50,452 bases of DNA, taken from assembly GCA_902776475.1 (NCBI GenBank), contig CACYQD010000023.1, forward strand, positions 1-50,452, read 5' to 3'. This document shows, piece by piece, positions 22,529 through 31,885 of this stretch. Numbering within the stretch: the first letter of the stretch is position 1; every line of letters starts with the position of its first letter. The notes under the pieces are model-generated. The model was given only the letters and a program-made list of their open reading frames with translations, was not told the DNA's origin and did no database searches. This DNA is from an uncultured Prevotellaceae bacterium (lineage in GTDB: Bacteria > Bacteroidota > Bacteroidia > Bacteroidales > Bacteroidaceae). Position numbers and translations under genes: made by a program.

Positions 22529-23569
22529 CTATGTTCGCAATATGGAATATGTTTCATTCATCTCAGAAATCCTTTTGCGTACATCGTCTGCAATAGACCC
22601 ATCGGAATGCAGGACAATCAGTTCCTTACCATAAGAACATAGCAGGCGAATAAGTTCATAATTATAGATGCAGTCTAATGTAAAGAACCTGCCGCCTTGT
22701 AGTTGCGGATATTCAGAACGCAGATTTTGTTCTGCTTTACCTTTTATTGGAGTATAGCTGCCGTGAATGGGTTTGGTATCGACATAGTCTTTTGAGGCGT
22801 CACTGACCCAACAGAGAATATGCTCCACGGTTCGGTCTTCGAAAAAGGTCACACCCACGATATCTTCAAAACGTTCATAAAGGTCATCGGGGCATTCTTC
22901 ATATTTCTTCTCTGGCAAGGGCTCCACCTTGTCAATCCTGTCGAGAGCAAAGGTGAGTATTTTCTTGTTGTCGTCAGCCGCTCCAATCAGGAACCAACGG
23001 TCATTATATTGTTTTAGCAAATAGGGGTGGAAGATAATATTCCTGATGGATTTGTTGGTAAAGGTATGGTAAGACATATTGATGACGACCTCATTGGAGA
23101 TATAGTCATAGAGGATTCCAAGCAGATTGGAATTCTGCAAATAGGGATTGTTGCTGAAACTGATGATCTGTCTGCGTTCTCCAAAACCAAGCCCGATTTT
23201 GAATTTTTCCAACCATTCAAAATGGGCAAGACCTTCAAACTGGCCTAAAGTATTCAACACTTCATGCAACAGATGGCGTTCTTCAATGCTTAATTCCTCG
23301 TTGAAGATGGAGAATGAGTCCTTGCTATACCTAACAATATTACGTCCATCTTTCTTTATGGTATCGATGGGTGCGCTGAAAGGAGCACATTGCAAGGCCA
23401 AAAGGTCTTTCTCGATTGTTCGTTTGACGACATGCACGTCAAGTCCGTCTTTTTCCATCATCTCATTCACCTTTTCGGTCAAATCACGAATGGTGTAATA
23501 ATGATGGCGGTCAGACAACAGCTTGTCCAGGTACTTGTAACGAATGAGTGCGTTCTTATTTATAGGCAT
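22529..23569 (-). CDS. WYL-domain transcriptional regulator
   Basis: A 346-aa regulator. The N-terminal winged helix (about 1-75: NKNALIRYKYLDKLLSD, then TIRDLTEKVNEMM and VVKRTIEKDLLAL) precedes a WYL domain (about 145-225; NMSYHTFTNKSIRN, FHPYLLKQYNDRWFLIGA) and a C-terminal WCX region. WYL proteins bind nucleic acids or nucleotides and often control DNA-damage or phage-defence loci. The gene lies 16 bp after the GH2 gene on the same strand and just upstream of the protease promoter. Either the protease operon or its own gene is a plausible target; this is inference. Confidence 0.88.
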   Translation of the reverse strand: MPINKNALIRYKYLDKLLSDRHHYYTIRDLTEKVNEMMEKDGLDVHVVKRTIEKDLLALQCAPFSAPIDTIKKDGRNIVRYSKDSFSIFNEELSIEERHLLHEVLNTLGQFEGLAHFEWLEKFKIGLGFGERRQIISFSNNPYLQNSNLLGILYDYISNEVVINMSYHTFTNKSIRNIIFHPYLLKQYNDRWFLIGAADDNKKILTFALDRIDKVEPLPEKKYEECPDDLYERFEDIVGVTFFEDRTVEHILCWVSDASKDYVDTKPIHGSYTPIKGKAEQNLRSEYPQLQGGRFFTLDCIYNYELIRLLCSYGKELIVLHSDGSIADDVRKRISEMNETYSILRT

Positions 23570-23585
23570 AAGGGTAGATTTTCTG

Positions 23586-25967
23586 CTATTTCACCACCAG
23601 CTTCACCTTCCCGGCAGTCAAACCTCCGCCGGTGACCGTCACTTCCGCAGAGCCGGCCTTGCGCTTGCTCTTCACAACCAGCAGGGCGCGGCCTTTCCAT
23701 GTTTTGTGCTCGGCGTCTGTATAGCGGTCAAGGTCTTTGATGTCGGCATTGCCAAACGCCAAGAGGGTTGCCTGTCCTTTCACTTGAGCCGTCAATGACT
23801 GGGAGGCGATGAGATTTGGAATGCCATTGGCGTCAAGCAGTTCCACGGTGATGTAGGCGAGGTCTTGGCCGTCGGCTTTAAGGGAAGTGTGGTCGGCCGT
23901 GAGGCGGATGGTGCGTGCCTCGCCGGCGGTCTGGAGGGTCATCGTCTCGGCGATGGCGCCATCTCTCACCCCCTCAGCTCGAAGGGTGCCTTTCTGATAC
24001 GGCAGCGTAAAGGTGGCCTTGTACGCGGACACTTCTTGCTCTCCGACAAGTTGGTCGTTCAGATAAAGGCGGACGCGAGGATAGATGGAATACACCTCTA
24101 CGTCAATCGGTTTGCCCTCATGGCCGGCCCAATTCCAACTGTCAAAAGTGGGCCATGTGCCCCATAGGGTCTCCTTCACCTTGCCATGGTAACCGTCCGG
24201 CTCGCGCACGGCCAGATAAATGCCGCCATGACCGACCAATAAGGAGTCATTGTAGAGCATGCTGCGGTAATAGCTGATGGGTTTCCGCTTCCCGGTCAGG
24301 TCGATGTCGCCACAATAGGCTGCATGCCAGGGATAGAGTGGGCGCTCCCAATGCTCGCCGGCCACATCGCCTTCGTAATACCATCGGCCGATGCCAGACT
24401 CGCCAAGGTAGTCGATGGCTGTCCAGACGAAGTCGCCGATGACATACGGATGGTCTTTCACCATGCGGTAGTTCTTCCAGGCATCGCGGGGATAGCTCTC
24501 GGTCTGCATCATCACTCGGTTTCGCACGCGCTCATGGTCGCTTTCGGCCTTGTGTATCATATAGTTGTAGCCCACAATGTCATGCACATCGGCCAGCGGG
24601 TCGTAGATGTCCCAGTCATCGTCCCAGGAGGCAAGGGCAGAGGTGACACCGTGCCTGCCCTCATCCAGTTGGCGGCATAGCTTGGCCATCTGGCTTGCTG
24701 TCTTCACCACCTCTATTCGTTTGCGCTCAATCACTTCATTGCCGGTTGACCAGCAGAAGATGCTGGGATGGTTGCGGTCGCGGCACACCATGGCTCTCAG
24801 GTCGCTTTCCCACCATTGGTTGAACAGGGTGGAATAGTCATGGTCGTTTTTCTTGTCTCGCCAACCGTCGAAGGCTTCGTCGATGACGAGGAGTCCTAAC
24901 TCGTCACAAGCTCTCAAAAATGTCTCCGATGGTGGGTTGTGCGAAGTGCGGACGGCGTTGAACCCGGCTGCTTTCAGCAACTCCACCTTGCGGTATTCCG
25001 CACGGTCGTAAGCGGCGGCGCCCAACAGACCGTTGTCGTGGTGCACACAGCCTCCATTGAGCAAGTAGGGCGCGTCATTCAGTTTCATTCCACTCATGCT
25101 GGTGTAGGTAATGGTGCGAAATCCTGTCATCGTGTTCAATTCGTCGATGACTTTCCCGTTCACAAGCAGTTGGGTCTGAAGACGGTATAGCCGAGGGCTC
25201 TCTGGTGACCACAGTTCCGGACGTGTGACGGCAATCCTCTGCCTCGTATCCGTGCTGTAACTCCGGGTCACCTCCTTTCCCGAAGGGTCGTAGAGGGTAT
25301 GGCGGATGACGGGGGCAACATCCGCTTGACTGTCGTTGACGTAAGGCGCATCGATGGTCAGGCCCCAGATGGTCCGGTCGTTGGAGATGGTTCTTTGTAG
25401 ATATATCCCCCATTCGTCGAGGTGGATCTTCTCAGTGGTCAACAGCCATACGTGGCGGTAGATGCCTGAACCGCTGTACCAGCGGCAGTTTTTCTGTTGC
25501 GAATTGTCCACGCTCACCACAATGGTGTTGTTGCCGGTATTCACAAAGGGGGTGATATCCACAAAAAAGGAGGAGTAGCCATAGGGATGGCCTCCGGCAT
25601 GATGGCCGTTGACATACACTTTGGCATTCATATAGACACCCTCGAAATAGAGTCGCAGGGTCTTCCCTTGGTACTCTTTGCCCAAAGTCAATGCCTTGCG
25701 ATACCAACCCTTGCCGGTGGGCAGATAGCCGCCGTCATTGCCTGCCGGAGCGTTCTTGTCGAAATCGCATTCGATGCTCCAGTCATGTGGCAGATCCACC
25801 GGGCGCCATTGCGTACTGTCATTCAGCGCAAACTGCCAACCAAAATCAAACAGTTGCTTGCGCTCCACGCCATAGGCACTCATGATGCTCATGAGACAGA
25901 TGACAGTGGTGAGCGCGCAGGATTTGCACAAAAGGGAGTTGGTCATAGGGGATATGGTCTTTTTCAT
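23586..25967 (-). CDS. Secreted glycoside hydrolase family 2 (beta-galactosidase-like)
   Basis: A 793-aa enzyme. The signal peptide is somewhat long (about 1-33, to MSAYG). Domain order is typical: sugar-binding jelly roll (about 40-215; WQFALNDSTQWRPVDLPHDW), an immunoglobulin-like domain (about 215-310), a TIM barrel (about 310-600) with the acid/base glutamate E411 in STGNEV and a likely nucleophile glutamate in MQTES, and C-terminal Ig-like DUF4982 and invasin-like domains (DVEVYSIYPRVRLYLND; LTADHTSLKADGQD). The substrate is probably beta-galactoside, but GH2 also includes glucuronidases and mannosidases. The WYL gene follows after 16 bp. A -7 box TAAATTTG lies at 25987-25994. Confidence 0.88.
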   Translation of the reverse strand: MKKTISPMTNSLLCKSCALTTVICLMSIMSAYGVERKQLFDFGWQFALNDSTQWRPVDLPHDWSIECDFDKNAPAGNDGGYLPTGKGWYRKALTLGKEYQGKTLRLYFEGVYMNAKVYVNGHHAGGHPYGYSSFFVDITPFVNTGNNTIVVSVDNSQQKNCRWYSGSGIYRHVWLLTTEKIHLDEWGIYLQRTISNDRTIWGLTIDAPYVNDSQADVAPVIRHTLYDPSGKEVTRSYSTDTRQRIAVTRPELWSPESPRLYRLQTQLLVNGKVIDELNTMTGFRTITYTSMSGMKLNDAPYLLNGGCVHHDNGLLGAAAYDRAEYRKVELLKAAGFNAVRTSHNPPSETFLRACDELGLLVIDEAFDGWRDKKNDHDYSTLFNQWWESDLRAMVCRDRNHPSIFCWSTGNEVIERKRIEVVKTASQMAKLCRQLDEGRHGVTSALASWDDDWDIYDPLADVHDIVGYNYMIHKAESDHERVRNRVMMQTESYPRDAWKNYRMVKDHPYVIGDFVWTAIDYLGESGIGRWYYEGDVAGEHWERPLYPWHAAYCGDIDLTGKRKPISYYRSMLYNDSLLVGHGGIYLAVREPDGYHGKVKETLWGTWPTFDSWNWAGHEGKPIDVEVYSIYPRVRLYLNDQLVGEQEVSAYKATFTLPYQKGTLRAEGVRDGAIAETMTLQTAGEARTIRLTADHTSLKADGQDLAYITVELLDANGIPNLIASQSLTAQVKGQATLLAFGNADIKDLDRYTDAEHKTWKGRALLVVKSKRKAGSAEVTVTGGGLTAGKVKLVVK

Positions 25968-26162
25968 GGTCTTCGCTTCTTTTCCGCAAATTTAGATAAA
26001 ATTTGGAGAATTAAAAGCCTGTCTGATGAAGATTTTACTTTTCTTTGAGGAAAAATAGAAAAAAACGTGTGCAGGACAGAATGAAATGCCAATTATCCAG
26101 TCTTGCAAGGGCTTTCGCTAAATTTCTTGGTTCGTGAAATGACGAGAATCGGATTTTTTGTC

Positions 26163-26170
26163 TATATTTG
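26163..26170 (+). promoter_or_regulatory. -7 box (TATATTTG) for the GH128-like gene
   Basis: Plus-strand TAnnTTTG 28 bp before the ATG, in the divergent gap with GH2; no clear -33. Confidence 0.45.
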
Positions 26171-26197
26171 TAAACGATACGCCAAAACATCCCATCT

Positions 26198-29100
26198 ATG
26201 ATCCATTCACACTGGTTGAAAGTATTTCTCTGCGCTCTGGCTGCGTGTTGCATGTCACTGCATAGCCAGGCCATCACCCGTTCGCTCACCTATCATGGCT
26301 CAACCCTTTCCACATCGGTCAACAACATGCAAAGCGTGGTGAGACACACTTCCGACAAGACCCTGTCATCGGCCGTCGATTACGTCATCACCGCCGAAGA
26401 GGGACAGACGGCCATGTCGGCCCGGATAGACATCACCAACGACCAGGCGGTTGTGATTTTCCGCAACATCCGACCGTCGGTGGTGGTCAGCTCATGGCTG
26501 AAATACATCTCCGTGAATGGCGCTCAGGCTGTCGATGGCAGCAACTGCCGCGTGGAGATCTACCGCCATGGCACCATCGTCCTGCCGTATGGCCGGTCAT
26601 GCCATCCGCTGACGGTTTATAAGGGGGTCAACTTGCAGGGTGCGTCCAACAGCCAATATGAGGTGAATGCCTATTACGACCGACTGGGTGACTTCGACAA
26701 TGCCATCAATAGTTTCACGCTCAAAAGGGGCTATATGGTGACCATGGCCAACCATGCCGACGGCACGGGTTACAGCCATTGCTTCATCGCCAACGACGGC
26801 GACATCACCGTCACCCTGCCCAAGGACATGCGCAACAGCGTCAGTTTCCTGCGTATCTTCCTGTGGCGATGGCCCAGCAAGAAGGGATATGCGGGGAGGA
26901 CTCTCGCTCCCATGGAACAGATGCGGATGACATGGTTCTACCAGTGGAATGCGGAGAACTACAAGGAGACCAACTTCGACTATGTGCCCCAGAGGCATCA
27001 CGAGAATGGTTCGACCTACACGGGGAGGCAGACCTGGGCATGGCCGTCGTGGGGCGTGCTCAACAATCAGGAGTCGGCTCATGTGCTGGGCGTGAACGAA
27101 CCGGACAACACCAGCGGCAGCGAGATGTATATGACGGTGGATAACCTCATCAAATTGCATGCCGACTACCTGAGAAGCGGCATGCGGATCGGCACCTTCG
27201 CCGCCTGCAACCCCAATACGGCTTGGGTGAAGGCTTATGTTGACTCCTGCGAGAAGCACAACTACCGTGTCGATTTCGTGGCCACCCACTACTATATCGG
27301 TGGTCAGACGCCTCAGGCTTGTGTCAGTGCGCTCAAGGGACTCTACGACGCAACAGGACTACCCGTGTGGTGCACGGAGTGGAACAATGGAGCCAACTGG
27401 ACCACCGAGACTCAGTTCTACACGGATTCGCTCAATGCCTGGTATCAGTGGGGGAGCGGCAACGACCAGTTGATGAACGGCATCTGGTTGAGGGATGTGC
27501 TCAAAAGGGCAGACTACAGCACCAATACGGAATGGCTGGAGCGAATGGCTGTTTATAACAACGTGGAATCCAAACGATATGTCCATCAGGATAACGGGGA
27601 TTTCAGTCTCACGGACGGGGGCGTCGTCTTCGGTGGTTACCGCAGCGATTTCGCCTATAAGAAGACCTCCGACGTGTGGATGAACTGGCACGATCAGGGT
27701 GATCCCGGCAACCTCGCGGCGGGCTACAGCACGGACGGGGAGCACATCAACCTGATGTGGCGGGACCCCAACACGGATTGGACCAAATCGGTGATGGTGC
27801 AGCAATGCACAGACGGCAACAACTGGGTCACCGTCGCCACGCTCGGTGTCAGCGACGAGACGATGAGGACGGTCTCGCTTCCACTGGCTGATTGTCAGAG
27901 AAACAAGGTGTTCCGGGTGATGTGCGTCGATGCGAATGACAAGACCCGCTATACCAATGTGGTCGATCTGACCAATGCCAGTATGCCCAACGGATACATG
28001 AAAATCACCTCCATACCCGACAACGTGGATGATTTCTATTTCGTTGTTGCCTCGAAAGCGAGTCCTGACCTCTGCTGGACCCTCGACAATGCCAAGCCCA
28101 CCAACGACTATACGGCCCTCGTCGGTACGACAAAGGAGGCGTGGAGCGGGGCAAGCGGTGTGGTGACGGGCAATGGCGTCGCCCTCGTTGAACTCTACAA
28201 CTCCTCCTCGGCTGGTGTCAAGATGCAGCAGGTGGTGACGGGAATACCCAATGGCATCTACAAGGCTGTGCTCTATGCCACCTCGCACAATGCAAGGGGG
28301 GAGGATGGCGCCACGCTCAACGGCACTCGCAACGACGTGGCTTATGTCTTCGCCACAGCCTCAGGAACGACTCAAAAGACTTATTTCACCGCTTCTGGTG
28401 TGACGCCGGGTTTCCTTTCGGGTGAACCCCTGGAGTGTGTCATCAGCGACATCACGGTGACCGACAACAAACTCACTTTGGGACTTGGCCTCGATCAGGC
28501 CAAAGTCACAGGATGGCACTGCATCCAGATCAAATCGCTCACCCGCATTGGTGATGTGCAGGGGGTAGAGGCCGGAACATCGCCTTTCAAGGCCGTGCAT
28601 TATGCCACTCCTTCCGAACCAGGCACCAATCTGGCTCAAGTTTGGCAATTCGAGACCAATGCCGCCGGTGGATATGCCATCCGATGCCCGGCTCAACATG
28701 ATGACGTGTTGTGCAGCGCATCGGGCACGGCCTTCCAGACCGACGGGAAAACACATCTCGGAACGGCTACAAGTGCCTTCTTGCCGGTCTATGACGCTGC
28801 CAACGACTGCTGGAGGATCAAAAACGCGGCTCATGGCTCCTACTGCGGTGTGGGCGGTACCCCTGCCGCCAATGATGAGGTGATGGGCAATATGTCGTTT
28901 GCGGCGGCTGATAAGTTGGATATCTATATCATCCGCAAACTGGACTTCAATCAATGGTATATCATCGATCATCACCACACGGCTGCCAACTACACCCTCA
29001 ACAATCCAGACTTGTCGTGGGGCATCAATGTGGGGTCGCCATCGGGCAGCGGAAGGGTCGAGTATCCCGCTCGATGGGACTTCCAAAAAACGTTCGACGG

Positions 29101-30292
29101 ATGGAACGATGCCTTCGTGGGCACGGCACAGCTGAGCGACGGACATACAGGCACGTTCTTCAATGCTTGGGCGGGCAATTTCACGTATGCCGAACTGTCG
29201 CAGGAGGTGCGCAATATTCCCAATGGCGTTTATCGGTTGACGGCTGACTTTGCCACCACCAATGGTTACTCACGGACCACCTCAAGGACTGCGCTCTATG
29301 CCAATGCAGGACAAGGGAATATCTCCCGGTCCTACAACATCACCGGCACGGGAGACAATGACTTCAATCCCTACGAATGCTATGTGCTGGTGACCGGCAA
29401 TCGGATGACCGTGGGGGCAAGGAGCGACGGCACTTGGTTCAAGGTGGCTGACTTCAACCTTGAATATATCTGCCAGGAGGATGAGGCTTCTGCCGAGATT
29501 CGCGGGCAGCTCGACAATGGCAGGGCCTTGCAGCATCAGTGCTGGCGCATGGACGATACGTGGCTCGACTTGTCTGCCTTCCCTGATTGTCGCGGCCTGC
29601 AGATAGACCAGACTGCCGCCAATGCATTGATTAAAATCGCCAAGGGCGCGACGCTGGACTCCGATTACAATCCGAATAACATCATTCAGGACGGGAAATG
29701 TGCCCGCCTGGTCATCACCGATGAGGCGGCTCTTGATGTGCATGAGGGCTTTGAGGCTGCCCAACTGTCGTATGTGCGCCATGACGCGGCTGGGCAGTGG
29801 CACGAACTCTTCGTTCCCTTCGCCATACCTTCTTCGGAGCAGGTGAAAGTGGCGGCAATCGCTGGCGTGGAGGCATCCACGCTGCGCTGCATGAAGGAGT
29901 CTCCTTCCCAAGCCAATAGGCCGGCTCTCATACTGTTTTCGGATGCCTCCATCACATTGAAGGGTGTCACCGTACTGCCCACTGCAGAGTATGAGGGGGT
30001 GGCATACCCCATCCATGGCACCTACAAGGAGGGTGGGGCAGTGAAACCGCTGAGATGGTATGTCGAAGGGGTGCCGTTCGCTGACCTCAACATCATCTTC
30101 GTCGGAGATGTCAACCGCGACGGACTGATCAACGTCTCCGACGTGATGGCTATCGTGACAATTATCTTGGGGTCAGACAGCGTGGAGCCTTATCGGTACG
30201 ACCATGACGCCGCCGATTGCAATGGTGACTCGAAAATCACGGTCTCGGATATCATGCGGGTGGTCAACCACATCCTCGGCACGGGAATGTAG
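26198..30292 (+). CDS. Giant secreted GH128-like beta-glucanase with dockerin-like C-terminus
   Basis: A 1364-aa multidomain enzyme with signal peptide (about 1-25, HSQA). The catalytic domain (about 215-450) has the fold and motifs of the Asl1/GH128 glycosyl-hydrolase core: LGVNE301PDN for the acid/base and WCTE394WNNGANW for the nucleophile, with FVATHYY between. That family cleaves beta-1,3-glucan. An Ig/Fn3-like domain (about 515-590) follows, then several beta-sandwich, probably carbohydrate-binding modules (about 600-1130; the repeated IPNGIYK / IPNGVYRL motif marks two homologous ones). The last 62 residues are two dockerin-type calcium loops (DVNRDGLINVSD; DCNGDSKITVSD). The gene is monocistronic, and a long hairpin follows. 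Exact glucan specificity is unknown. Confidence 0.82.
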   Translation: MIHSHWLKVFLCALAACCMSLHSQAITRSLTYHGSTLSTSVNNMQSVVRHTSDKTLSSAVDYVITAEEGQTAMSARIDITNDQAVVIFRNIRPSVVVSSWLKYISVNGAQAVDGSNCRVEIYRHGTIVLPYGRSCHPLTVYKGVNLQGASNSQYEVNAYYDRLGDFDNAINSFTLKRGYMVTMANHADGTGYSHCFIANDGDITVTLPKDMRNSVSFLRIFLWRWPSKKGYAGRTLAPMEQMRMTWFYQWNAENYKETNFDYVPQRHHENGSTYTGRQTWAWPSWGVLNNQESAHVLGVNEPDNTSGSEMYMTVDNLIKLHADYLRSGMRIGTFAACNPNTAWVKAYVDSCEKHNYRVDFVATHYYIGGQTPQACVSALKGLYDATGLPVWCTEWNNGANWTTETQFYTDSLNAWYQWGSGNDQLMNGIWLRDVLKRADYSTNTEWLERMAVYNNVESKRYVHQDNGDFSLTDGGVVFGGYRSDFAYKKTSDVWMNWHDQGDPGNLAAGYSTDGEHINLMWRDPNTDWTKSVMVQQCTDGNNWVTVATLGVSDETMRTVSLPLADCQRNKVFRVMCVDANDKTRYTNVVDLTNASMPNGYMKITSIPDNVDDFYFVVASKASPDLCWTLDNAKPTNDYTALVGTTKEAWSGASGVVTGNGVALVELYNSSSAGVKMQQVVTGIPNGIYKAVLYATSHNARGEDGATLNGTRNDVAYVFATASGTTQKTYFTASGVTPGFLSGEPLECVISDITVTDNKLTLGLGLDQAKVTGWHCIQIKSLTRIGDVQGVEAGTSPFKAVHYATPSEPGTNLAQVWQFETNAAGGYAIRCPAQHDDVLCSASGTAFQTDGKTHLGTATSAFLPVYDAANDCWRIKNAAHGSYCGVGGTPAANDEVMGNMSFAAADKLDIYIIRKLDFNQWYIIDHHHTAANYTLNNPDLSWGINVGSPSGSGRVEYPARWDFQKTFDGWNDAFVGTAQLSDGHTGTFFNAWAGNFTYAELSQEVRNIPNGVYRLTADFATTNGYSRTTSRTALYANAGQGNISRSYNITGTGDNDFNPYECYVLVTGNRMTVGARSDGTWFKVADFNLEYICQEDEASAEIRGQLDNGRALQHQCWRMDDTWLDLSAFPDCRGLQIDQTAANALIKIAKGATLDSDYNPNNIIQDGKCARLVITDEAALDVHEGFEAAQLSYVRHDAAGQWHELFVPFAIPSSEQVKVAAIAGVEASTLRCMKESPSQANRPALILFSDASITLKGVTVLPTAEYEGVAYPIHGTYKEGGAVKPLRWYVEGVPFADLNIIFVGDVNRDGLINVSDVMAIVTIILGSDSVEPYRYDHDAADCNGDSKITVSDIMRVVNHILGTGM

Positions 30293-30390
30293 GTTCTGAG
30301 GGAATCAAAGCCCTTCACAAATAATTGTTCCTGAGCAACCCTTTGGCTGCTCGGGAATGCGCCAACAAAATCACCAGCGTGATTCCTTAA

Positions 30391-30430
30391 TACAAACAGA
30401 GACGTCGCAGTTACGGCGTCTCTGTTTGTA
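30391..30430. terminator. Long bidirectional terminator hairpin
   Basis: TACAAACAGAGACGTCG (30391-30407) pairs with CGGCGTCTCTGTTTGTA (30414-30430) around CAGTTA, between two converging genes. The AGAGACG core also occurs at 17566. An imperfect hairpin TTCCTGAGCA / TGCTCGGGAA lies at about 30329-30358. Nothing else is seen in 30293-30480. Confidence 0.75.
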
Positions 30431-30480
30431 TCTACTTCCATTTTACCTTACTTGAATAACGGAAGATGGCTGGAAGACAA

Positions 30481-31848
30481 TCAGAATTTATAGTCGATTC
30501 CCACACCGAAGACTCCGTTGGTGCGTGAATAGACATCCTTGCCGGCCATGCCGGTCTGCAGGTAGTTGTCGGTATTCACGGTGTAGTCGCTGTAGAGGGT
30601 GCAGAAATAACTGGCGTTGAGTCTGATATGCTCATTGAGGTTGACGGCTGCTCCGAAGCCCACCGAGTAGCTGTCGCAGGCGAAGGAGGTATTGGTCTGG
30701 TATTTGTCGGAGAGTCCGTAGTCGGTGCGCTGTCCGCCGGCACTCACGGTGAACATCTTGTTGATGTCGTATTCCACACCGGCGAGCACCTCATGGGTGC
30801 CGTGGGTCAGTTCGTCCTGACGGTTGTTGGCCATCTTGGCATGCTTGTCGTCGAAGAAGTGGTATTCCACTGAGGCGCGGAGTTGGGGGGTGAACTCATA
30901 TCCGGCGGCCACCGACAGGAGAGCGGGCATGTCATAACGGGTCTTCACACCGTCCTGATAGGGTGCCATCTTGGCTTGAAGAGCATCTCCGATGGCCTTT
31001 AATGAGGCTGGGTCGGTCTTCATCAGCATGCTGGCTAAGTTGGCACCAGGTTCGGCCACGAGTTCATTTTGGGTATTGGGGATGTTGAGCTTGGTGCGGA
31101 ACTCATAGCGGGCTGATAGGGTGAGTGGACCTTTGTGGTAGTCGATGCTCACCAGGGGAGTGAAGCCCCATCCTTTCTGATCGACGTCAAGCTGCAGTTT
31201 GGCCAGGTCGCCCAGCATGGGGTGCTGGTCGGCGATGACATGGCCTTTGTAGTAGCCGTCGTAGTAGTTGGCGCGGATACCCACGGCTGCCGACACGTTC
31301 TCCAGGATCTTATAGGTGAAGTTGACCTGTCCGCCGTAAATATACTGCTTGCCTTTCATCTGTGAGTTGAGCGTATATTGGTCGGGGGTGATGCCTTTGG
31401 CTGCCAGCATCGAGGCCAGCACGACATTGAACATCGGCACACCTTCCTTATATTCCACGAAACCGCCGCTGCCCACGATGCCGATCATCGAGGATATGGC
31501 CCAATTGTCATGCTTGTAAACGGCGAACAAAGCCGGAACGAAGGGAGCTGTGGCCTTGCCCTCGAATTTATGGGTCGCTGACCCATACATGGGCTGGAGC
31601 ATGGCTGTTGTGGTGGTGATGTCACGGTTCTGCTGTGGACTCTGCCAGTTGAATGACAGTTGCCATCCCTCCGAGGTCCATGCGAGTCCGGCAGGGTTGC
31701 TGTATGCTGCATCGATGCCGTAGGATGCTCCTCGGGCGAACATCCTGTCAAAAGCGATGTGATAATTGGTGTTGGTCATCAGTCCTCCGGCAAAGGTGGA
31801 AAAAGATAATAGGACACCTGTGCAAACAAAGAATAATTTTCGAATCAT
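30481..31848 (-). CDS. FadL/OmpP1-family outer membrane transport protein
   Basis: A 455-aa barrel with signal peptide MIRKLFFVCTGVLLSFSTFA. The N-terminal hatch shows the family signs GASYGIDAAYSNPAG and LAWTSEGWQLSFN, and the rest is alternating beta strands ending FGVGIDYKF with the terminal aromatic needed for barrel insertion. FadL proteins bring hydrophobic compounds (fatty acids, aromatics) across the outer membrane; the substrate here is unknown. It is the last gene of the minus-strand run, 37 bp after rnz, with no obvious promoter of its own. Confidence 0.85.
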   Translation of the reverse strand: MIRKLFFVCTGVLLSFSTFAGGLMTNTNYHIAFDRMFARGASYGIDAAYSNPAGLAWTSEGWQLSFNWQSPQQNRDITTTTAMLQPMYGSATHKFEGKATAPFVPALFAVYKHDNWAISSMIGIVGSGGFVEYKEGVPMFNVVLASMLAAKGITPDQYTLNSQMKGKQYIYGGQVNFTYKILENVSAAVGIRANYYDGYYKGHVIADQHPMLGDLAKLQLDVDQKGWGFTPLVSIDYHKGPLTLSARYEFRTKLNIPNTQNELVAEPGANLASMLMKTDPASLKAIGDALQAKMAPYQDGVKTRYDMPALLSVAAGYEFTPQLRASVEYHFFDDKHAKMANNRQDELTHGTHEVLAGVEYDINKMFTVSAGGQRTDYGLSDKYQTNTSFACDSYSVGFGAAVNLNEHIRLNASYFCTLYSDYTVNTDNYLQTGMAGKDVYSRTNGVFGVGIDYKF

Positions 31849-31885
31849 AGAGTATTTTTTTGGTGATTAGTAATATGCTTTGAGC

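Noticed and set aside
23586-30292. A complete polysaccharide utilisation locus
   Set aside because: Glycoside hydrolases are present, but there is no SusC/SusD pair and no hybrid two-component or SusR-type regulator; the only TonB receptor is short and lies elsewhere.
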